DNA from: Lachnospiraceae bacterium UBA2860
GTDB taxonomy: Bacteria > Bacillota > Clostridia > Lachnospirales > Lachnospiraceae
DNA: 11,753 bases
Direction: 5' to 3'
Assembly (NCBI GenBank): GCA_002350625.1
Contig: DEFE01000051.1
Location: forward strand, 11,646-23,398
Shown here: positions 7,029 to 11,753 of the stretch, piece by piece
How positions within the stretch are numbered: position 1 is the stretch's first letter
Layout of the letters: the number at the start of each line of letters is the position of its first letter
Made by a program: the position numbers and the translations under genes
Notes under the pieces: generated by a model
What the model was told of the DNA's origin: nothing
The model's database searches: none
Seen by the model: the letters and a program-made list of their open reading frames with translations, nothing else

Positions 7029-7852
7029 AATGTCTCACCGGTCCTTTCCAGTTCTTCCATAGCGGTCGCGAACTGCTCGTCATTAGGAGCCACGCCGTGC
7101 CAGGAGACCTGATTTTCCATGAAGGATACGCCCTTGCCCTTCGTCGTTTTGGCGATGATGGCTGTCGGCATTCCCTTAGTCTCACGCGCCTCCGCGAAAG
7201 CAGCGCGGATCTGATCAAAATTGTGACCGTCAATGTTGATCACGTGGAAATTGAAAGCTTCAAACTTCTTGTCGAGCGGATACGGATCATTGACATCCAC
7301 GATGGTTCCGTCAATCTGCAGATTGTTGTTGTCCACGATCACGACGAGATTGTCAAGCTTCTTGGCGCCCGCAAACATGGCGGCCTCCCAGACCTCTCCC
7401 TCTTCACACTCACCGTCGCCGAGAAGTGTATAGACGCGGAAGTCCTTGTTCTGAAGCTTTGCGCCCTTGGCCATGCCGACGGCGACGGATATACCCTGGC
7501 CGAGCGAGCCGCTGCTCATGTCGATGCCGGGCAGATAATGCATGGAGGGATGTCCCTGCAGTCTTGATCCCGTGTGGCGGAGGGTCTCCAGCTCTTCAAC
7601 GGGGAAGTAGCCTCTGTTGGCCATGACCGAATAATAGCCGGGAGCCGTATGTCCTTTGGAGAGAACAAAACGGTCGCGGTTCTCGTTAAGAGGATCCTTC
7701 GGGTCAATATTCATCTCTTCAAAATAGAGAAATGTGTAGATATCCGCCGCTGAAAGAGAGCCGCCCGGATGCCCGGACTTCGCGGCATGTACAGCTTTTA
7801 CGATGCCTTTGCGGACTTCGTTGGAGACTTTTTTAAGAGCCTGATTGTCCAA
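7025..7852 (-). CDS. Transketolase, N-terminal subunit (TTG start)
   Basis: First half of a split transketolase; it binds the diphosphate end of thiamine diphosphate and is needed with the C subunit for activity. From the TTG start the protein has 275 residues. It shows SGHPGG (26-31), SKGH (65-68), SGSLGQG (114-120) and the cofactor and magnesium motif GDGECEEG (145-152) ending in NNN (175-177). The frame stays open upstream to an ATG at 7900. I place the start at TTG 7850-7852 because AAAGGAGG lies eight bases before it, homology begins just after it (LKKVSNEVRKGIVKAVHAAKSGHPGG), and the upstream extension is AT-rich leader sequence. It is the first gene behind the promoter at 7912-7940. 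Confidence 0.95.
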   Translation of the reverse strand: MDNQALKKVSNEVRKGIVKAVHAAKSGHPGGSLSAADIYTFLYFEEMNIDPKDPLNENRDRFVLSKGHTAPGYYSVMANRGYFPVEELETLRHTGSRLQGHPSMHYLPGIDMSSGSLGQGISVAVGMAKGAKLQNKDFRVYTLLGDGECEEGEVWEAAMFAGAKKLDNLVVIVDNNNLQIDGTIVDVNDPYPLDKKFEAFNFHVINIDGHNFDQIRAAFAEARETKGMPTAIIAKTTKGKGVSFMENQVSWHGVAPNDEQFATAMEELERTGETL

Positions 7853-7860
7853 AGTACTTT

Positions 7861-7868
7861 CCTCCTTT
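7861..7868 (-). promoter_or_regulatory. Strong ribosome binding site for the transketolase N subunit
   Basis: AAAGGAGG on the minus strand, an almost full-length anti-16S match, ends eight bases before the TTG at 7850-7852. An ATG-start version of the gene at 7900 would place this site inside the coding region, which argues for the TTG. A strong site paired with a weak start codon is common in Firmicutes. Confidence 0.85.
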
Positions 7869-7911
7869 GTGATTTTCTGCTTATAAATATACAAAAGCAC
7901 ATGCTAAAACA

Positions 7912-7940
7912 AGTTTAATCGTTTCTGCATTTGATGTCAA
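7912..7940 (-). promoter_or_regulatory. SigmaA-type promoter of the transketolase operon
   Basis: On the minus strand TTGACA (7935-7940, a perfect -35) is followed by a 17-base spacer and TAAACT (7912-7917, four of six matches to TATAAT). The predicted start of transcription is near 7905, giving a leader of roughly 50 bases before the TTG. The element lies in the 116-base gap between the SseB-family gene and the transketolase gene, which is AT-rich compared with the coding DNA around it. It likely drives both transketolase subunits, the Asp23 gene and possibly genes further down to recN, since no other gap in the left half is long enough for a promoter except that before nusB. Confidence 0.8.
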
Positions 7941-7968
7941 TGGAGCGAACCCCCTCTTCCGCGATTCC

Positions 7969-8484
7969 TTATCGCTCGCGGGAGCGCTTTGCAAGTGTCG
8001 CCATCGCCTGCTGCATGACGTTTCGCTTTTTGGCCATCCATCCGGCGATCAGGTCCCGCGGCATGATGAAATTGTCGCTCATCGGATTAATCACCGCGCC
8101 GGTAAACTTCGCGTTCGTCACGAACACGGGGCCGAGATCGTCAAAGGTCATCAGGCATTTCATGGGATTTTTCTCCGCCGCCTGCTTCCATTTGAGCAGT
8201 TCTTCCTCGCCGGTAAACAGCGGCAGGAATTCGCGCCCCTCTTTGTCTGTCAGCGTAAAGTAAACAATCTTCGTTCCGGAAGGAAAATAAGCCTTGCCGT
8301 CCTCAATCTTCTGGGGCTTTTCGGACATGCCGATAAAGGTCACGAAAGAGGTCTTCATGCAGATCTGATCGCCAAGCTTGTTGACGAGATTTTTTCTCTG
8401 CGCCTCCGTGACGCAGGTTGCCCGCCAGGAGAGATACTCTTTAAGTTCCTTGTTTTCCGGTATCTGTTTCGGATTAAACTGCAT
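7969..8484 (-). CDS. SseB N-terminal domain family protein
   Basis: A soluble 171-residue protein resembling the SseB N-terminal domain family of Firmicutes. The pattern is a Lys-rich helix, then FVTFIGM, a strand reading KIVYFTLTDKEGREFLPLFTGEEELLKWK, and a C-terminal half with CLMTFDDLGPVFVTNAKFTGAVINPMSDNFIMPRDLI. No signal peptide, membrane segment or catalytic motif is visible. Homologues are of unknown function; in enteric bacteria SseB was linked to serine sensitivity, which says little here. The ATG at 8482-8484 lies eleven bases inside the end of prfC with GGGAGG about nine bases upstream, so the gene is read with prfC. It is the last gene of the gltX block before a new promoter, and no intrinsic terminator is visible after it. 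Confidence 0.72.
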   Translation of the reverse strand: MQFNPKQIPENKELKEYLSWRATCVTEAQRKNLVNKLGDQICMKTSFVTFIGMSEKPQKIEDGKAYFPSGTKIVYFTLTDKEGREFLPLFTGEEELLKWKQAAEKNPMKCLMTFDDLGPVFVTNAKFTGAVINPMSDNFIMPRDLIAGWMAKKRNVMQQAMATLAKRSRER

Positions 8485-10075
8485 CCTCGTCTTCCTCCCA
8501 TCCGCCGAATTCGGTAAGCTTCAGCCCCTTGTTCCTGTCCAGCGTCATGCCGACGCTCCACTCATGAACAAAGAGAAGAAGCGGGTTGCCTTTCAGGTCC
8601 TGTACCTTCCGCATGTCGCTCGTCCCGTCCAGATGCTCCAGGTCGATGTCCCCGGGATTCTCGATCCAGCGGATGTACTCGTAAGGCAGTGTCTCCATGA
8701 AAATGTCGACTTTATATTCATTTTCGAGCCGGAATTTCAGCACATCCAGCTGCAGCACGCCGACGACGCCGACGATGATCTCCTCCATACCCGTGTGAAG
8801 ATCCTGGAAAATCTGAATGGCGCCCTCCTGCGCGATCTCTTCAATGCCCTTGAGGAACTGCTTCCGCTTCATCGTGTCCGCCTGCCTCACGCGGGCAAAA
8901 TGCTCCGGCGAGAAGGTAGGAATGCCGCCGAAACGGAAATTCTCCTCCGGCGCGCAGACCGTATCTCCGATTGAGAAGATGCCGGGGTCGAACACGCCGA
9001 TGATATCTCCGGCAAAAGCTTCTTTGACGATATGCCGCTCCTCCGCCATCATCTGCTGCGGCTGCGACAGCCGCTGCTTCCGCTGCGCCTGCACGTGCAG
9101 CACTTCCATATTGGCGTCATAGTGGCCGGAGACAATGCGCATAAAAGCAATCCGGTCCCGGTGATTCCGGTTCATATTCGCCTGGATTTTAAATACGAAG
9201 GCCGAAAAGCCGTGTTCCTCGGGCCGGATGAGTCCGATATCGGACATGCGCGGAAGCGGCGCGCTCGTCATCGCAAGGAAATGCCTGAGGAAAGTTTCGA
9301 CGCCGAAATTCGTGAGCGCCGAACCGAAGAACAGCGGGGAAATGGCGCCCTTTGACACCTCCTCCTGATCAAACGGGGCGGAGGCGCCGTCAAGCAGTTC
9401 AATTTCGTCAGAGAGCTTCTCAAGCTCCTCTGCCGTCACATAATTCTTAACTTCTTCGTCATCGATGGCGATTTCCCGGGTCTCGCCTTCCTTCGTCCCT
9501 TTTTCCGTGTCGCTAAACAGCAGGATTTTCCGCGTGTCCCTGTCATAGACGCCTTTGAACTGCTTTCCCGAGCCGATCGGCCAGTTGACGGGACAGCAGG
9601 GAATTCCAAGCTCCTTTTCGATCTCGTCGGCCAGCTCAAAAGAATCGCGTGCGTCGCGGTCCATCTTATTGATAAATGTAAAAATCGGGATATGTCTTCT
9701 CGCACAGACCTTAAAGAGCTTTCTCGTCTGCGGCTCGACGCCCTTTGCGCCGTCGATGACCATGACCGCGGAATCGGCCGCCATCAGCGTGCGGTAGGTG
9801 TCCTCCGAGAAATCCTGGTGTCCCGGCGTGTCAAGGATGTTGATGCAATAACCGCCATAGTTAAACTGCAGCACAGAAGAGGTCACCGAGATACCTCTCT
9901 GCTTTTCAATCTCCATCCAGTCGGATACCGCGTGTCTCGCCGTGGCTTTGCCCTTTACGGAACCCGCCAGATTGATCGCGCCTCCGTAGAGCAGAAATTT
10001 CTCCGTCAGCGTCGTTTTTCCGGCATCCGGATGCGAGATGATCGCAAACGTCCGCCGTTTTGCAATGTCATTCAT
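8474..10075 (-). CDS. prfC: Peptide chain release factor 3
   Basis: Translational GTPase that removes RF1 or RF2 from the ribosome after peptide release. The protein has 533 residues, close to the E. coli length. G motifs are in order: SHPDAGKT (14-21), GISVTSS (61-67), DTPGH (82-86) and NKMD (136-139). Domain II and the RF3 C-terminal domain follow, including GVVGVLQLDVLKFRLENEY and PYEYIRWIENP. RF3 is separated from EF-G and TypA by SVKGKATARHAVSDWMEIEK before the effector loop. The frame stays open for 57 codons upstream, but the ATG at 10073-10075 matches the family start and overlaps the preceding stop as ATGA, with GTGGAGGAAG about a dozen bases upstream. The SseB-family gene overlaps its end. 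Confidence 0.97.
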   Translation of the reverse strand: MNDIAKRRTFAIISHPDAGKTTLTEKFLLYGGAINLAGSVKGKATARHAVSDWMEIEKQRGISVTSSVLQFNYGGYCINILDTPGHQDFSEDTYRTLMAADSAVMVIDGAKGVEPQTRKLFKVCARRHIPIFTFINKMDRDARDSFELADEIEKELGIPCCPVNWPIGSGKQFKGVYDRDTRKILLFSDTEKGTKEGETREIAIDDEEVKNYVTAEELEKLSDEIELLDGASAPFDQEEVSKGAISPLFFGSALTNFGVETFLRHFLAMTSAPLPRMSDIGLIRPEEHGFSAFVFKIQANMNRNHRDRIAFMRIVSGHYDANMEVLHVQAQRKQRLSQPQQMMAEERHIVKEAFAGDIIGVFDPGIFSIGDTVCAPEENFRFGGIPTFSPEHFARVRQADTMKRKQFLKGIEEIAQEGAIQIFQDLHTGMEEIIVGVVGVLQLDVLKFRLENEYKVDIFMETLPYEYIRWIENPGDIDLEHLDGTSDMRKVQDLKGNPLLLFVHEWSVGMTLDRNKGLKLTEFGGWEEDEDAV

Positions 10076-10635
10076 AGATACTGTACTTCCTCCACCTCGA
10101 CGCGAAGCGGCAGCGCTGCCCATATGGCACAGAAATACCTTCGGTCGATCTCTATATACTGATACCAGCCGTCCATCGGCAAGTCGCGGAGCTCGCGCGT
10201 GATCCCCTCGCCTGTCCACTTGACATAAGCCTCTTTGCGGACCCACGTTCTGAAGAATGATTCCCCGGGATTGTCGCTGCGAAGAAAATCGAGATACTCG
10301 CTCTCGGACAGGACGCGCTTTCCGATGGCGTTAAAATCCATGTCGCTGATCTCCTGCACGTCGATTCCCACGGGGTACTCGGAGAGCGCGAGCACGACAT
10401 AGAGACCGGAGTGGCTGATATTAAATTCAATGCCGGGGTGATCGGGAAAATACGGTTTTCCCTGATCTCCTTTTGCCACACGCGGCAGCGAGCCGTCAAA
10501 GCCGCATTGCTCCTTCAGTGCAAAGGCAAGCAGGCGGCGTCCCGTCTCACTGATTTCCGCGGGCTTCAGCTTGTTATTTTCCGGGAGACGGTGCACATAG
10601 ACCATCGCCTCCTGCCTTTTCATCTGCACGTCCAT
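10072..10635 (-). CDS. 4'-phosphopantetheinyl transferase, Sfp type, short
   Basis: Transfers the phosphopantetheine arm from coenzyme A to a serine of acyl or peptidyl carrier proteins. At most 187 residues, it is shorter than Sfp (about 224); the reduction is in the N-terminal half. It has the substrate motif GKPYF (59-63), FNISHSG (71-77), VGIDVQEI (89-96) with the magnesium ligand Asp92, and FFRTWVRKEAYVKWTGEGI (127-145) with Trp131, Lys134, Glu135 and Lys139. Gln94 stands where Sfp has a second acidic metal ligand. The ATG at 10633-10635 overlaps the gltX stop as TAATG but has a weak Shine-Dalgarno; Met11 is a plausible alternative start. The end overlaps prfC as ATGA. It could serve fatty-acid synthesis or a specialised pathway; no carrier-protein gene is in view. 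Confidence 0.9.
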   Translation of the reverse strand: MDVQMKRQEAMVYVHRLPENNKLKPAEISETGRRLLAFALKEQCGFDGSLPRVAKGDQGKPYFPDHPGIEFNISHSGLYVVLALSEYPVGIDVQEISDMDFNAIGKRVLSESEYLDFLRSDNPGESFFRTWVRKEAYVKWTGEGITRELRDLPMDGWYQYIEIDRRYFCAIWAALPLRVEVEEVQYL

Positions 10636-11753
10636 TACCTGGAAAGCTTTTCAATCGCCGCGCGGATGCGGGCGAGTGACTCTTCCTTTCCCAGAATCTC
10701 GAGCAGCTGCGTCGCGCCGCCGGGCGTCATCTCCTTTCCGGATACCGCCGTGCGGATCGGCCACATGATCTGTCCGTTCTTTAAGCCGTTGTCGGCCGCG
10801 AAGGCTTTCAGCTTCTCAAAGAGCGCGTCATTCGAAAATGCCGCCTCCGCCTCAAGGAGCGGCAGCGTCTTTTCCAGCACTTCTTTCGAGAGCTCCGGCG
10901 TCGTCTTCATCTTCTTATGTGTGTACATCGCCGTGTCATAGTCCGGGACTTCATGGAAGAAGCCGAGAAGGTCTTCGATATCCGCAAATGTCTCGATGCG
11001 GCTCTGTGCGAGCTCGGCGAGCACATGCCTGTCGATCGTCTCCTCCGGGACTGCTTTTTCAATATAGGGCAGCGCCATCTCATAGAAGGTTTCTGCCGGA
11101 AGCCGCTTGATATACTCGCCGTTCATCCAGCGAAGCTTCGAGATGTCAAAAACTGCCGGCGACTTGCTCATCCTCCGGAAGTCAAATTTCTCCGTGAGCT
11201 CGGCAAGAGACATGATCTCCTCGTTGTCCTCGGGATTCCAGCCAAGGAGCGCCGTATAATTGACGATCGCCTCCGGGAGAAAGCCCTGCTCGAGGAGGTC
11301 CTCAAACGAGGAGTGGCCGGATCTCTTCGACAGCTTGGCGTGATGCTCGTCCGTGATCAGCGGACAGTGCACGTAGACCGGCACCTCCCACCCGAACGCG
11401 TCATAGATGCGGTTGTACTTCGGCGCCGAGGACAGATATTCGTTGCCGCGCACGACATGCGTGATGCCCATCAGGTGATCGTCGACGACATTTGCGAAGT
11501 TATAGGTCGGAAATCCGTCGGACTTGATGAGGATCATGTCGTCCAGATCGGCATTTTCGACGGTAATGTCCCCGTAGATCTCGTCGTGGAAGGTGGTCGT
11601 TCCCTCGTGAGGCACGTTGAGGCGGATGACATACGGTTTACCCGCCGCGAGATTGGCCTCGATCTCCTCTTTCGAAAGAGAAAGGCAGTGCTTGTCGTAG
11701 ATCGCATAGCCCTCTTCCGTCTTTAAGGATTCCAGGCGCTCCTTCGTGCAGAA
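10635..11753 (-). CDS. gltX: Glutamate--tRNA ligase, 5' end cut by window edge
   Basis: Class I aminoacyl-tRNA synthetase that charges tRNA-Glu (and tRNA-Gln in bacteria using the amidotransferase route). The visible 372 codons run from the window edge to a TAA at 10635-10637. The fragment opens with FCTKERLESLK, then YDKHCLSLSKEEIEANLAAGKPYVIRL, the typical sequence after the first half of the catalytic domain. FPTYNFANVVDDHLMGITHVVRGNEYLSS follows, then the KLSKR class I motif (fragment residues 140-144, at 11322-11336), and the helical anticodon-binding half. The HIGH motif and about 110-115 N-terminal residues lie outside. A GTG at 11613-11615 is internal, not the start. The stop overlaps the phosphopantetheinyl transferase ATG as TAATG. 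Whether the enzyme also charges tRNA-Gln cannot be told from this part. Confidence 0.96.
   Translation of the reverse strand, partial: FCTKERLESLKTEEGYAIYDKHCLSLSKEEIEANLAAGKPYVIRLNVPHEGTTTFHDEIYGDITVENADLDDMILIKSDGFPTYNFANVVDDHLMGITHVVRGNEYLSSAPKYNRIYDAFGWEVPVYVHCPLITDEHHAKLSKRSGHSSFEDLLEQGFLPEAIVNYTALLGWNPEDNEEIMSLAELTEKFDFRRMSKSPAVFDISKLRWMNGEYIKRLPAETFYEMALPYIEKAVPEETIDRHVLAELAQSRIETFADIEDLLGFFHEVPDYDTAMYTHKKMKTTPELSKEVLEKTLPLLEAEAAFSNDALFEKLKAFAADNGLKNGQIMWPIRTAVSGKEMTPGGATQLLEILGKEESLARIRAAIEKLSR

Noticed and set aside
6045..7112. A 355-codon plus-strand open frame opposite the transketolase C subunit
   Set aside because: It lies antisense to a gene with clear family motifs, shows no recognisable domain, and GC-rich codon use in the real gene favours long open antisense frames.
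7853..7900. An upstream ATG start for the transketolase N subunit
   Set aside because: The extra 16 residues come from AT-rich leader sequence and the strong ribosome site would then be internal; TTG at 7850-7852 fits better.
7905..7935. Catabolite-response (cre) site in the transketolase promoter
   Set aside because: The CG around the spacer does not align with the cre consensus; the spacing and flanking bases fail.
7973..7986. Small hairpin (CGCTC with GAGCG) at the end of the SseB-family gene as a terminator
   Set aside because: The stem has only five base pairs, lies inside the coding end, and no T tract follows on the minus strand.
8378..8974. A 198-codon plus-strand open frame across the SseB-family and prfC genes
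   Set aside because: It crosses two well-supported genes on the opposite strand and carries no recognisable motif.
10076..10246. A 57-residue N-terminal extension of RF3
   Set aside because: The extension is only the other reading frame of the phosphopantetheinyl transferase gene; the family start is the ATG at 10073-10075, which also gives the ATGA overlap.
10917..11726. A 269-codon plus-strand open frame opposite gltX
   Set aside because: It is antisense to glutamyl-tRNA synthetase, is Arg- and Val-rich as expected from a shadow, and has no domain.

Overview
This window holds thirteen protein genes, all read from the minus strand, so the order below is given in the direction of transcription (right to left). 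Eleven genes are complete and two are cut by the window edges (gltX at the right, recN at the left). I see no RNA gene, mobile element, CRISPR array or phage segment. The gene content and order are those of a Clostridia-type Firmicute: an Asp23-nusB-xseA-xseB-tlyA-nadK-argR-recN cluster, a transketolase split into two subunits, and strong GGAGG ribosome binding sites with GTG and TTG starts. The coding DNA looks GC-rich for that group, and I cannot name a genus.

Right block (about 7969-11753): gltX (3' part), an Sfp-type phosphopantetheinyl transferase gene, prfC and an SseB-family gene. They are joined by overlaps of 1, 4 and 11 bases and are probably one transcript entering from outside the window. 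The functions mix translation (tRNA charging, release-factor recycling) with carrier-protein activation.

Middle block (about 5689-7968): a 116-base gap carries a clear SigmaA-type promoter (TTGACA, 17 bases, TAAACT). It is followed by the N- and C-terminal transketolase subunits, which overlap by ATGA, and an Asp23/Gls24 gene 17 bases further on. The N subunit starts at a TTG behind an excellent Shine-Dalgarno sequence.

Left block (1-5570): after a 118-base gap with two hairpins come nusB, xseA, xseB, tlyA, nadK, argR and recN, packed with overlaps or gaps of at most 3 bases. It serves transcription antitermination, DNA repair (exonuclease VII, RecN), rRNA methylation, NADP synthesis and arginine regulation. 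In many Clostridia this cluster also carries ispA and dxs between xseB and tlyA; here xseB and tlyA overlap directly by GTGA, so those two isoprenoid genes are absent from the locus.

Most of the window is conserved housekeeping DNA and I do not see an unknown multi-gene system. The best leads are the nusB leader (tandem hairpins, a boxA-like core, and a hairpin arm able to pair with the nusB Shine-Dalgarno), the missing ispA-dxs pair, and the short phosphopantetheinyl transferase with an unsettled start.
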